DNA of 64,000 nt from Kushneria phyllosphaerae. GTDB taxonomy: Bacteria > Pseudomonadota > Gammaproteobacteria > Pseudomonadales > Halomonadaceae. Below the pieces are notes generated by a model that saw only the letters and a list, made by a program, of their open reading frames with translations, did not search any database and was not told the DNA's origin. A program made the translations under genes and the position numbers. The first letter of the stretch is position 1; every line of letters begins with the position of its first letter. Where the stretch lies: positions 1 through 64,000 of the forward strand of contig NZ_ONZI01000005.1 of assembly GCF_900312995.1 (NCBI RefSeq), written 5' to 3'. This document shows positions 53,234-62,980 of the stretch, one piece after another.

Positions 53234-54297
53234 CCGCAGAGACCGCAAAACCACGTCAGCGCATGTATGCGCAGTTCGAGCAGCAGGCCGCAGCACCGGC
53301 ATCTGCCCCGGCCAGTACACCGGCGAGACCGGAGGCGTTTACCTTCGGCGAGCCGGTGCCTGTCACCGATCTGGCCGATTTTCTTTACACCGGATGCTGG
53401 ATGGCCAACGCCCGCTGGTATGAGCCGCCGGTGGATCTGGCCGCGCTGGCCAAAATGTACCGGGCGACCGCGCACCATGGCAGCGGACTGCAGGTTAAGC
53501 GCAATATTCTGACGCGCAGCTTCGTGCCGCATCCGCTGCTGGGCCGGCAGGCGTTCCGCGAGCTGGTCACTGACTATCTGGTATTCGGCAATGCGTATAT
53601 CGAAAGGGTTTATGGTCGGCTGGGCCGACTGATCGGGCTGCGCCCGGCTCGGGCCAAGTACGTGCGGCGCGGTACCGAGGAGGGGCATTTCTGGTGGGTA
53701 AGCAACTGGCAGCAGCCGGTCGAGTTTGAGGCCGACTCGATGATTCATCTGATCGAGCCGGACATCAATCAAGAAATCTATGGCGTGCCGGATTACATGG
53801 GTGCGCTGCAGTCGATCATGCTGAACGAAAACGCCACGCTGTTTCGCCGGCGCTACTACCTGAACGGCAGTCATGCAGGGTTCGTGATGTACGTCTCTGA
53901 TGCGGCGCAGAATCAGGAAGACATCGACGCGATGCGCGATGCGCTCAAGAATTCGAAGGGCGTCGGCAATTTCAGAAACCTGTTCCTGCATTCCCCTGGG
54001 GGCAAAAAGGATGGGGTGCAGATCATCCCGATCTCGGAGGTCGCGGCGAAAGACGAGTTCGCCGGTATCAAGAACATTACCCGCGACGACACACTGGCCG
54101 GGCATCGGGTACCGCCGCAGCTGATGGGGATCATCCCGAACAACACGGGCGGGTTCGGTGACATTGAAAAGGCGGCGAGGGTGTTTGTGGCCAATGAGCT
54201 GGACCCGCTGCAGTCGGTGTTCCTCGAGATCAACGACATCATTGGTCAGGAAGTGGTGAGGTTCAGGCCGTATGAGCTGGGCGGGAAGGAGTCATAA
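53230..54297 (+). CDS. Q: Portal protein gpQ
   Basis: 355 residues: AFTFGEPVPVTDLADFLYTGCW, IYGVPDYMGALQSIMLNENATLFRRRYYLNGSHAGF, and GIIPNNTGGFGDIEKAA, as P2 gpQ. Forms the head-tail connector. Confidence 0.95.
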   Translation: MTAETAKPRQRMYAQFEQQAAAPASAPASTPARPEAFTFGEPVPVTDLADFLYTGCWMANARWYEPPVDLAALAKMYRATAHHGSGLQVKRNILTRSFVPHPLLGRQAFRELVTDYLVFGNAYIERVYGRLGRLIGLRPARAKYVRRGTEEGHFWWVSNWQQPVEFEADSMIHLIEPDINQEIYGVPDYMGALQSIMLNENATLFRRRYYLNGSHAGFVMYVSDAAQNQEDIDAMRDALKNSKGVGNFRNLFLHSPGGKKDGVQIIPISEVAAKDEFAGIKNITRDDTLAGHRVPPQLMGIIPNNTGGFGDIEKAARVFVANELDPLQSVFLEINDIIGQEVVRFRPYELGGKES

Positions 54298-54299
54298 CT

Positions 54300-54674
54300 A
54301 TGGCAAAGTGGATTGGCGTTGACCTGGACGGGACGCTGGCCAAAAGCGTCAGCACCATGACCGGCGGTATCGGCGAGCCAGTGCCCTCGATGCTGACCAA
54401 GGTCAAGGATTGGTTGCAACGTGGCCAGCCTGTCCGAATTTTTACCGCTCGGGCGGGCGACCCCAAGCAGGTGCGAGCGATCCGGGCGTGGCTGCGGCAG
54501 CATGACATCGACAAGTGCGGGATCACGGATCGCAAGGATCTCGACATGATCGAGCTATGGGACGACAAGGCCCGACGCGTTGAGAAAGACACCGGGAAAG
54601 TTTGCAGCGGCTGTAGACCGAAACCGTCTAACCACAGCTCATTGGATGGGGCCGTTGTCTTCACCGACTGCTGA
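54300..54674 (+). CDS. HAD-superfamily-like phage protein
   Basis: 124 residues. VDLDGTLAKS is the HAD motif I (D-x-D-G-T), VRIFTARAG resembles motif II, and DMIELWDDKARRV motif IV. AAGGAG lies 8 bases upstream and the gene follows Q by 2 bases, so it is co-expressed late with terminase and portal. Related small HAD proteins occur in many phages; substrate unknown. Confidence 0.75.
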   Translation: MAKWIGVDLDGTLAKSVSTMTGGIGEPVPSMLTKVKDWLQRGQPVRIFTARAGDPKQVRAIRAWLRQHDIDKCGITDRKDLDMIELWDDKARRVEKDTGKVCSGCRPKPSNHSSLDGAVVFTDC

Positions 54675-54698
54675 CCGAACTCCAGCCTGAATGAAAGC

Positions 54699-54721
54699 GC
54701 CGCCCATTGGGCGGCTTTTTT
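54699..54721 (+). terminator. Terminator of the P-Q operon
   Basis: GCCGCCCA / TGGGCGGC stem followed by TTTTTT. Confidence 0.9.
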
Positions 54722-55252
54722 GTGGGGCACACGTCAAATTCTACTGAGACGCATTAACTTTAGCGTTTGCATCCATCGACGCCACGCACCCTATTTGCCC
54801 GTGTACGCGGCGCTGCCTTTCTGCGCTCACGGGCACGTCTTGATGCCGCTTTGTCCGCTAGCGCGCCTCACTGGTCGACCCTGCCCCATTCTGGGCGCTT
54901 TCACCCCACAGCGCGCCATCGACTCCCCGCCCCGCCTGCGCGCTAAATGGGTCTATTTTATTGCACCCTTTCACCTGCCCGCGAGCCAGCCGCCATGCGG
55001 GCCGCTCGGCGGTTTTTGCGATAGGTTTTATCGTGCGTTTCCTTGCATTTCATGCGCCCACACTATGGCGTGTGTGGAATGTTTCCAGATCACTGCCGGC
55101 GCCTGCTTTTCTACTCATCCAAAACCGCCGGAAATGTTGCCCTAAATGCTGCCCCAGCTATGCCAAAACCTGCCCGCTTCATGCCCCTTTGTTCGTTTTT
55201 TGATCAGTAGCGTTTTCAGCGCTATATGGCGCTAAGCCCTTGTTTTAAACAT
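54722..55252. other. 530-base gene-free stretch, probable cos region
   Basis: The longest open frame here (about 140 codons) has proline/cysteine-rich, non-protein-like composition and no ribosome site. In P2-type phages the cohesive end lies beyond Q, so this is the natural place for cos. Several short inverted repeats are present. Confidence 0.5.
54922..54936 (-). other. Candidate cos core
   Basis: The minus strand reads GGCGGGGCGGGGAGT. As I recall it, the P2-family cohesive end has the pattern GGCG-AGG-CGGGGA. Position (beyond Q) and strand agree with packaging toward Q. Based on a short G-rich match only. Confidence 0.35.
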
Positions 55253-55285
55253 AAAAAAAGCCGCCCGGTGTGGGGCGGCCTTTTT
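55253..55285 (-). terminator. Phage-supplied terminator for ssrA
   Basis: GGCCGCCCC / GGGCGGC stem and a minus-strand run of seven Ts, 7 bases beyond the tmRNA 3' end. It aligns without gaps with 21590-21622, differing only in the loop (5 bases). Confidence 0.88.
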
Positions 55286-55289
55286 CATA

Positions 55290-55322
55290 TTTGGTGGAGG
55301 CGGGGGGAGTTGAACCCCCGTC
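55290..55322. repeat. attR: right copy of the 33-bp attachment core
   Basis: Perfect repeat of 21627-21659. It supplies the acceptor 3' strand, T arm and CCA of the intact ssrA, so integration does not disrupt the gene. Confidence 0.95.
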
Positions 55323-55673
55323 CGCCGGCACTCGTCCATCAGCTCTACATGCTTAGATTCGTCTTTTGGTTCAACCGTATCGGCTCCGACGAGCAGGATC
55401 CGATACAGCGGGCTCTCTAATGTTTAGCGGTTGACGCGAGAACAAAGCCAACCACGATCCTGTCAGCTGTAGCTCATAGCCCCGTCACGATGAACAGGCA
55501 CATCGCTTCGGGGTAAGAAGGTTACCAGCAGGGTTTAAGCTGCCAGCGCGCCCTCTTGAGCATAGTTTTCGTCATTTGCGACTATTTTAGAGTAACGTGG
55601 TATTTACGAGATACGTTACGCTCTCGGCATGCACCTCAGGATCTGCAACCGGCGTCGAATCCATAACGCCCCC
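55292..55673 (-). ncRNA. ssrA: tmRNA
   Basis: About 382 nt. The 5' end GGGGGCGTTATGGATTCGAC pairs with the 3' CGCCTCC-ACCA. The tag reading frame lies at 55535-55579 (minus strand) and encodes ANDENYAQEGALAA followed by TAA, longer than the 10-residue E. coli tag and ending in the protease-recognised ALAA. Rescues stalled ribosomes with SmpB, whose gene is 114 bases upstream. Confidence 0.96.
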
Positions 55674-55685
55674 GGTTCGGTACAG

Positions 55686-55714
55686 AGTGTAGCAATAATT
55701 GCAGTAAGCGCCAA
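55686..55714 (-). promoter_or_regulatory. ssrA promoter
   Basis: On the minus strand TTGGCG and TACACT are separated by 17 bases, with the tmRNA 5' end 13 bases after the -10 box. Confidence 0.75.
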
Positions 55715-55786
55715 TTGCTATCGATGCTGGAATACCTGATGCACGTACAAAATGGCTGATCTGCCATTGAATGGCTTGCCGACGGC

Positions 55787-56263
55787 TCAGCGCTGTTCGC
55801 GTACAACGCGTGCCTTCTGTCGCTGCCAGTCGCGCTGCTTTTCGGTTTCGCGCTTGTCATGCTTTTGCTTGCCGACGACCAGCGCCAGCTCACATTTGAC
55901 CAGATGCCCTTTCCAGTAAAGCCTCAATGGGACACAGGTATGACCCTTGTCCTGCGTACGTGAAAAGATTTTGGCAATTTCCTTTCTATGCAGCAGCAGC
56001 TTGCGCGTTCTGGCTGGCTCGGCCACCTCATGCGTGCTGGTCGTGTTCAGGGGCGTAAAATGAGCGCCCATGAGCCAGGCTTCGCCACGACGCACCAGGA
56101 TGTAGGTATCTGTCAGCTGTGCCTTGCCGGCGCGCAGGCTTTTGACTTCCCACCCGGATAAAGCAAGCCCTGCTTCGAAGCTTTCTTCGATGTGGTATTC
56201 ATGGCGCGCCTTGCGGTTCTGGGCAATCAGATTGCCTGAGGGCTGTTGTTTCTTCTTGCCCAT
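55787..56263 (-). CDS. smpB: SsrA-binding protein
   Basis: 158 residues from the ATG at 56263 ([27 protein letters not shown]), preceded by AAGGAG. The OB-fold core ([23 protein letters not shown], then [11 protein letters not shown]) and the basic C-terminal tail ([16 protein letters not shown]) are complete. Works with tmRNA in trans-translation. Confidence 0.97.
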   Translation of the reverse strand: MGKKKQQPSGNLIAQNRKARHEYHIEESFEAGLALSGWEVKSLRAGKAQLTDTYILVRRGEAWLMGAHFTPLNTTSTHEVAEPARTRKLLLHRKEIAKIFSRTQDKGHTCVPLRLYWKGHLVKCELALVVGKQKHDKRETEKQRDWQRQKARVVREQR

Positions 56264-56416
56264 CGAAATGTCATCTCCTTGACGATAAAAATCATGCAAT
56301 GCATCACATGCGCGTGCTCACCTTGAAATGGGGGGAGGCGTGATATCATTCAAGTATGTGTGAACAAACGTCAACCATGGTACGCGCTGAGCGTGCCTGC
56401 GTCATGGGAGAAGGGC

Positions 56417-56851
56417 ATGCCCACCGTTGATCGCTCCGCGATGGTGCGCCATACCGATCAGCAGATGTTTGATCTGGTGAATGATTTCGAGCGTTATCCA
56501 GAATTTTTACCCAACTGTCGCAACGCGCGTACGGTCGAACGGGGAGAGCACCATCTAATCGGTGAGCTTACCCTGGGAAAGGGAGGGATAGAGCAGACCT
56601 TTCGCACCCATAACGGGCTCAAACCCTTTGATCGTATTGACCTGTCACTGGCAAGTGGCCCGTTCAAGCGTTTTGAAGGCCACTGGAGGTTTGTGGCGCT
56701 GGATGAGCGTTCCTGCCGGGTAGAGCTGCATCTGGAATTTGAATTTTCCAGCCGGCTGCTGGGGATGGCCTTTGGACGGCTTTTCAATCAATTGGCAGGC
56801 CAGCTGGTCGATGCCTTTATTGAACGTGCTGACAGGGTGTACGGGCGCTGA
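56417..56851 (+). CDS. ratA: RatA/COQ10-like START-domain protein
   Basis: 144 residues from the ATG at 56417, preceded by GGGAGAAGGG. MFDLVNDFERYPEFLPNC and a C-terminal amphipathic helix (RLFNQLAGQLVDAFIERA) fit the SRPBCC family. E. coli RatA was reported to block ribosome subunit joining; the COQ10 relatives act in ubiquinone handling. It is divergent from smpB and its stop overlaps the rnfH start (TGATG). Confidence 0.9.
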   Translation: MPTVDRSAMVRHTDQQMFDLVNDFERYPEFLPNCRNARTVERGEHHLIGELTLGKGGIEQTFRTHNGLKPFDRIDLSLASGPFKRFEGHWRFVALDERSCRVELHLEFEFSSRLLGMAFGRLFNQLAGQLVDAFIERADRVYGR

Positions 56852-57159
56852 TGCAACGTGAAGCGGAAGGGATTACCTGTGAGGTTGCCTGGGCGACACC
56901 GGCGTCACAGTATCTCGAAGTCATTACGGTGCCTTCGGGGACCACGGTGCTGGGCGCGCTTGAGGCCTCGGGCCTTTGCAGCAAGGTCAACGAACTGTGT
57001 AGCGTGCCCATGGAGACGTTAACGCTTGGGATCTTTGGCGAGCACGTTAAATCGCCGAGCGATCAGGTAGTGCGTCAGGGGGAGCGGATCGAGGTCTACA
57101 GGCCGCTGCAGGTCGATCCAAAGCAGGCTCGTCGGGCCCGGGCCCGACGAAAGGTCTGA
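56851..57159 (+). CDS. rnfH: RnfH family protein (UPF0125, RatB)
   Basis: 102 residues with a ubiquitin-like beta-grasp fold: VAWATPASQYLEVITVPSGTTV and RIEVYRPLQVDPKQARRARA. Always found after ratA in related bacteria. Function not established. Confidence 0.93.
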   Translation: MQREAEGITCEVAWATPASQYLEVITVPSGTTVLGALEASGLCSKVNELCSVPMETLTLGIFGEHVKSPSDQVVRQGERIEVYRPLQVDPKQARRARARRKV

Positions 57160-57182
57160 ATGACCGCTATCCTGTCGATGGC

Positions 57183-57623
57183 TTACAGGGTCGGATCCGC
57201 CGCGCCACCCTCGGGATTTGATGTCGGCTGACCCATGGGGGAAACCACTTCTCCGGGCCCTGCGGCGGCAGCTGATGCAGGGGCATCAAGCTGCTGCGTT
57301 CGGGGGCTGGCATCGATATCGCCGGCTGTCTGAACATCCGCCAGTTGATTGCCATTAAAGACGAGCGAAACCTGCTTTTCAGTGATATTGTCGTCAGCAT
57401 CCTTCAGCCGATAGACATAGTTCCAGTGTGAATCGTCAAAGGCGTTGTACATCAGGGGACTCCCCATGACCTGTACGACCTGCTGACGGCTCATGCCGGG
57501 CTGCAGCTGCGACACCATATCGGGAGTGATCAGATTACCCTGTGGCAGGTCGCGCTTGTAAACGCATGCTGCTAACAGACTGATCAGAAAAGAAAAAATT
57601 ATAAGCTTGAGCGTGTTTTGCAT
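57183..57623 (-). CDS. bamE: Outer-membrane assembly lipoprotein BamE
   Basis: 146 residues. Signal with lipobox LLAAC (Cys20), then the BamE/SmpA core GNLITPDMVSQLQPGMSRQQVVQVMGSPLM. A low-complexity Ala/Pro/Gly-rich tail of about 40 residues is extra compared with E. coli. Member of the BAM complex that inserts outer-membrane proteins. Divergent from fur. Confidence 0.95.
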   Translation of the reverse strand: MQNTLKLIIFSFLISLLAACVYKRDLPQGNLITPDMVSQLQPGMSRQQVVQVMGSPLMYNAFDDSHWNYVYRLKDADDNITEKQVSLVFNGNQLADVQTAGDIDASPRTQQLDAPASAAAAGPGEVVSPMGQPTSNPEGGAADPTL

Positions 57624-57696
57624 TTGCCTGGGACTTTCCCTATCGTTTGCCTTGATCGATCATACCCGATACATCCAGAGACTGCGAAGAGCTACC

Positions 57697-58149
57697 ATGG
57701 CCGATAGAAATCAGGAGTTACGCAAGGCGGGCCTCAAGGTGACCCTGCCCCGCGTAAAAATCCTTCAGATCCTCGAGGCAACTCGGGAAGAGGATCTGCA
57801 CATGAGCGCTGAAGACGTCTACAAGGCGCTGCTGGATTCCGGTGAAGACGTCGGTCTGGCCACTGTTTATCGTGTCCTGACACAGTTCGAGTCCGCAGGA
57901 CTTGTGGTACGTCACAATTTTGACGGCGGCCATGCTGTATTCGAAATGTCTCAGGAAGAACATCACGATCACATGCTGTGTCTGGAAACGGGCGAAGTCG
58001 TCGAATTCTTTGATCGCGATATCGAGCGTCGTCAGCGTGAGCTTGCCGAAGAGCGCGGCTACGAGCTGGTCGATCATGCCCTGGTGCTTTATGTCCGCCC
58101 AAAGGGCTCCAGCGCGACGCGTCAGGATGGCGGTGGCAATCGCCGCTGA
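57697..58149 (+). CDS. fur: Ferric uptake regulator
   Basis: 150 residues from the ATG at 57697 (MADRNQELRKAGLKVT); the frame is open 30 codons further upstream into the bamE promoter. Winged helix (AEDVYKALLDSGEDVGLATVYRVLTQF) and metal site HHDHMLCLETGEVVEF. The second cysteine of the E. coli CxxC zinc site is Thr here. Represses iron uptake genes with Fe(II). Confidence 0.96.
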   Translation: MADRNQELRKAGLKVTLPRVKILQILEATREEDLHMSAEDVYKALLDSGEDVGLATVYRVLTQFESAGLVVRHNFDGGHAVFEMSQEEHHDHMLCLETGEVVEFFDRDIERRQRELAEERGYELVDHALVLYVRPKGSSATRQDGGGNRR

Positions 58150-58177
58150 TCAGAACCACGAACACCTGGGTGATCAC

Positions 58178-58206
58178 AAAAACGCCGCGAATGTTCGCGG
58201 CGTTTT
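58178..58206. terminator. Bidirectional terminator between fur and recN
   Basis: AAAACGCCGCGAA / TTCGCGGCGTTTT stem with flanking A and T runs between converging genes. Confidence 0.9.
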
Positions 58207-58234
58207 GATGTCGGTAACCCGGAAGCCCCAGCTG

Positions 58235-59914
58235 CTAATGGGCAGAGCGCTGACTGACGTCCAGCATTTCACGGGCGTGGGCCAACGTGCGCTCTGAAAG
58301 GTGTACGCCTCCCAGCATCCGTGCTAGCTCCCTGACCCGTCCTCCCTCATCGAGCAGTGCCATGGTGGTATGCGTGGTGCGCTCATCTGCTTGTTTTTCG
58401 ATATGCAGGTGCTGATGCCCCTGTGCGGCGACCTGAGGCAGATGCGTGACGCATAGAATCTGACCGTGACCGCCCAGCTGTCGCAGCAGCTGTCCGACGA
58501 TTTCGGCCGTGGCGCCTGAAATGCCGACATCGACCTCGTCAAAGACCAGTGTCGGAATAGTGCTGTGCTGTGCGGCGACCACCTGAATGGCGAGACTGAC
58601 GCGGGAAAGTTCACCGCCCGATGCCACTCGGGTCAGAGCGCGAGCCGGTTGACCAGGGTTGGCGCTGATCAAAAAGCTGACCCGGTCCATGCCGTCGGGT
58701 TGTGCTGTCTCCCGGCGTGCGACATCAACGGTAAAGTCCGCCTTTTCCATACCCAGAAAGGCCAGCTGAGACTTCACTTCCTCGCCCATGCAGCGTGCTG
58801 CCTCGGTGCGCTGCTCTGAGATCTGGCGGGCCAGTTCGCGCCAGGCGTTGCGCGCGGTTTCCGTGGCCTCGACCAGCGTCTCCATGTCTTCCCCGCCATC
58901 CTGTAACGCGGAAAGTTCTGTCTGCAGGCGTTGATGCAGCGCCGACACTTCCTCGGGCATGACGTGGTGCTTGCGGGCGATACGGTGAATTTCGGCCAGA
59001 CGTGACTCGACCGTCATCAGACGATCAGGGTCCAGTTCAGTGGCGTTGACATAGTGATGAAGTTCATAGCCCGCTTCCTGGAGCTGAATGCAGGCATCTC
59101 CCAGCATACCCAGAATGTTGGCCAGGGCGCCGCTGTCACTGCCGGGCAGCTGCTCCAGTCGCTGTCTGGCCTGAGTCAGGCGGAACAGGGCGCCGCTCTC
59201 ATCATCATCACAGCAGTCGGCGGCAAACTGCGCCTGAGTAATGATTTCTTCGGCATTGGCCAGGCGGGTCTGTTCCTCTTCAAGTGCCAAGAGCTCTTCT
59301 TCGCCCAGTGCCAGCGCGTCGAGCTCTTCAACCTGATAGCGCAACAGCTGACAGCGAGCCTGCTGCTCGTCACCGTTTTCCCGTGCATTTTTCAGTCGGC
59401 GACTGGCCTGCTGCCACTGACGATAGATCTGCGTGAGCTGTTCGACCTTCTCGCTGTGGCCTGCAAAATCGTCCAGCAGACGCAGATGCGTCTCCTCGCG
59501 CATCAGGGTCTGATGGGCATGCTGGCCGTGGATATCAATCAGATGTTCGCTGAGCGCCTTGAGGTCGGCAAGCGTTGCCGGTACGCCGTTGATCCAGGCC
59601 TTTGAGCGGCCGTTGGCGGTTACCGAGCGTCGCATCAGACACTCCGTATCGTCGAGGTCGCGCTCGGCAAGCCAGGCGCGTGCGTCGGACAGTTTCTCGA
59701 CGTCAAAGCGCACCGCCAGATCGGCCCGCGAGGCACCATGGCGCACGCTGCCGGCATCGGCTCTTTCCCCCAGGCAAAGCGACAGGGCGTCCAGAAGAAT
59801 GGACTTGCCGGCACCGGTTTCGCCGGTGATGGCCGTCATGCCATCGCGGAAATCCAGTTCCAGATGTTCAACAATGGCGTAGTTACTGATGGATAGCTGA
59901 GACAGCATGGCCAC
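58235..59914 (-). CDS. recN: DNA repair protein RecN
   Basis: 559 residues, an SMC-like ATPase for double-strand-break repair. Walker A GETGAGKS near residue 32, two long coiled-coil arms, signature VASGGELSRVSLAIQ and Walker B LVFDEVDVGISG. Typical length. LexA-type boxes precede it. Confidence 0.97.
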   Translation of the reverse strand: MAMLSQLSISNYAIVEHLELDFRDGMTAITGETGAGKSILLDALSLCLGERADAGSVRHGASRADLAVRFDVEKLSDARAWLAERDLDDTECLMRRSVTANGRSKAWINGVPATLADLKALSEHLIDIHGQHAHQTLMREETHLRLLDDFAGHSEKVEQLTQIYRQWQQASRRLKNARENGDEQQARCQLLRYQVEELDALALGEEELLALEEEQTRLANAEEIITQAQFAADCCDDDESGALFRLTQARQRLEQLPGSDSGALANILGMLGDACIQLQEAGYELHHYVNATELDPDRLMTVESRLAEIHRIARKHHVMPEEVSALHQRLQTELSALQDGGEDMETLVEATETARNAWRELARQISEQRTEAARCMGEEVKSQLAFLGMEKADFTVDVARRETAQPDGMDRVSFLISANPGQPARALTRVASGGELSRVSLAIQVVAAQHSTIPTLVFDEVDVGISGATAEIVGQLLRQLGGHGQILCVTHLPQVAAQGHQHLHIEKQADERTTHTTMALLDEGGRVRELARMLGGVHLSERTLAHAREMLDVSQRSAH

Positions 59915-59956
59915 TCCCGTGCGCGGTGTCGCAATGACTGGGTATTAGTGGGTAGA

Positions 59957-59993
59957 GACTGATTTTATATACAGTGAATGTGTTTTTATACAG
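59957..59993 (-). promoter_or_regulatory. LexA boxes of recN
   Basis: CTG-N10-CAG at 59959-59974 (CTGTATATAAAATCAG on the minus strand) sits about 43 bases before the recN start. A second, weaker match ending in CTGTATAAAAACA lies at 59978-59993. Multiple boxes are the rule at recN. Confidence 0.75.
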
Positions 59994-60046
59994 CTGCTCT
60001 GATCGGGCTTCAATACCCTGAATTGGTAATTTCATCGTCGTCATGC

Positions 60047-60075
60047 CTTGAGATTGCGACCCGAATGCCCCATCT
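60047..60075 (+). promoter_or_regulatory. Sigma-32 (heat-shock) promoter of grpE
   Basis: CTTGAGA, 14-base spacer, CCCCATCT: close to the RpoH consensus CTTGAAA / CCCCATNT. About 120 bases before the grpE ATG. Confidence 0.85.
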
Positions 60076-60197
60076 GGGTAAACAGTTTTCAGCATGAATG
60101 TCGCTCTACAGGATGACGCACTGACAGCCGGTCGCGTATGCCCGCGCAACATGAGCGCCATGATTCAATAGTAGACACAGCGAGTCAGGAGTGGGGT

Positions 60198-60824
60198 ATG
60201 ACCAACAAGCCGCATGATCCAAGAGATGAAGAACTCGAGCGTGCCGAGCGCGAAGGCGAGCCGCAACCGCTTGACACCGACAATACGGATACTCTCGAGG
60301 ATATCGAAGGCGAACTGGCCTCGGACGACGATGCCGTGATGAGCCAGAGCGAGCAGGAAGCCGACGTTCTGGCCGGACGCGTGGCAGAACTCGAGCAGGA
60401 GCTGGCACAGGTGAAGGACCAGCAGGTCCGGGCCGCGGCCGAAGCGCAAAACGTACGCCGCCGTGCCGAGCAGGATGCCGAGAAGGCCAAAAAGTTTGCG
60501 CTTGAAAAGTTCGTCAAGGAGCTGCTGCCGGTCGTGGACAGCCTCGAGAAGGGGCTTGAAAGCATGAGCGAGGATGTCAGCGAAACACATCGTGAGGGCG
60601 TATCAATGACCCTTCGGATGCAGCTGGACGTGCTCGGGAAGTTTGGCGTTGAGCAGCTCGACCCGCACGGCGAGCCCTTTGACCCCCAGTACCATGAAGC
60701 CATGACGCAGGTGGCCAATCCCGAGATGGATCCCAACACGGTCATGGACGTCATGCAGAAGGGATACACGCTTAACGGTCGCCTGGTTCGCCCGGCCATG
60801 GTGGTGGTGAGCAAGCAGGCCTGA
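60198..60824 (+). CDS. grpE: Nucleotide exchange factor GrpE
   Basis: 208 residues from the ATG at 60198 ([16 protein letters not shown]), with GGAGTGGGG upstream. Acidic N-terminus, long coiled coil (about 65-110), then [16 protein letters not shown] and the C-terminal beta domain with [12 protein letters not shown]. Releases ADP from DnaK. Confidence 0.97.
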   Translation: MTNKPHDPRDEELERAEREGEPQPLDTDNTDTLEDIEGELASDDDAVMSQSEQEADVLAGRVAELEQELAQVKDQQVRAAAEAQNVRRRAEQDAEKAKKFALEKFVKELLPVVDSLEKGLESMSEDVSETHREGVSMTLRMQLDVLGKFGVEQLDPHGEPFDPQYHEAMTQVANPEMDPNTVMDVMQKGYTLNGRLVRPAMVVVSKQA

Positions 60825-60868
60825 CTACCCGGTTTCGGATGATTTGTCGACAACGATACGTGTGGGGT

Positions 60869-60896
60869 CTTGAAAAGCAGCGTAATGCCCACACAT
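60869..60896 (+). promoter_or_regulatory. Probable sigma-32-type promoter of dnaK
   Basis: CTTGAAA at 60869-60875 is a perfect -35 for RpoH. The -10 (CCCACACAT, from 60888) is only partly like CCCCATNT and the spacer is 12 bases, so this is less certain than the grpE promoter. Confidence 0.55.
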
Positions 60897-60970
60897 AGGC
60901 AGACATCCACGCAGCGTTGGCTGCGCATCGACAGCAATTCTGGTTCAAAAGATTTTTCGAGGTGACACTT

Positions 60971-62893
<1,923 letters not shown>

Positions 62894-62916
62894 GGTTTTT
62901 CACGCCTGATCTGTAC

Positions 62917-62947
62917 AACGCGGGAGCCTTGCTCCCGCGTTGTTTTT
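62917..62947 (+). terminator. Terminator-like hairpin between dnaK and dnaJ
   Basis: AACGCGGGAGC / GCTCCCGCGTT stem with a 3-base loop and a following TGTTTTTG. It probably lowers dnaJ expression relative to dnaK. Confidence 0.8.
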
Positions 62948-62980
62948 GCAGGTGTCAGACTTCGGAGGATTCGTTAGACC

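Larger units (their letters stand above)
21627..55322. mobile_element. P2-like prophage integrated in the 3' end of ssrA
   Basis: About 33.7 kb bounded by 33-bp direct repeats. It carries integrase, rolling-circle initiator, repressor, late activator, and complete sets of head, tail, baseplate and lysis genes in P2 order, plus cargo genes. att and integrase lie beyond the replication gene and next to the likely cos region, unlike P2 itself where att is between ogr and int. All essential P2 structural homologues are found. The sheath gene looks internally shortened, so the ability to make infective particles is uncertain. Confidence 0.97.

Noticed and set aside
54720..55145. Open frame of about 141 codons beyond the P-Q operon terminator
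   Set aside because: Cys/Pro/His-rich composition, no ribosome site, starts inside the terminator T run; more likely cos-region non-coding DNA.
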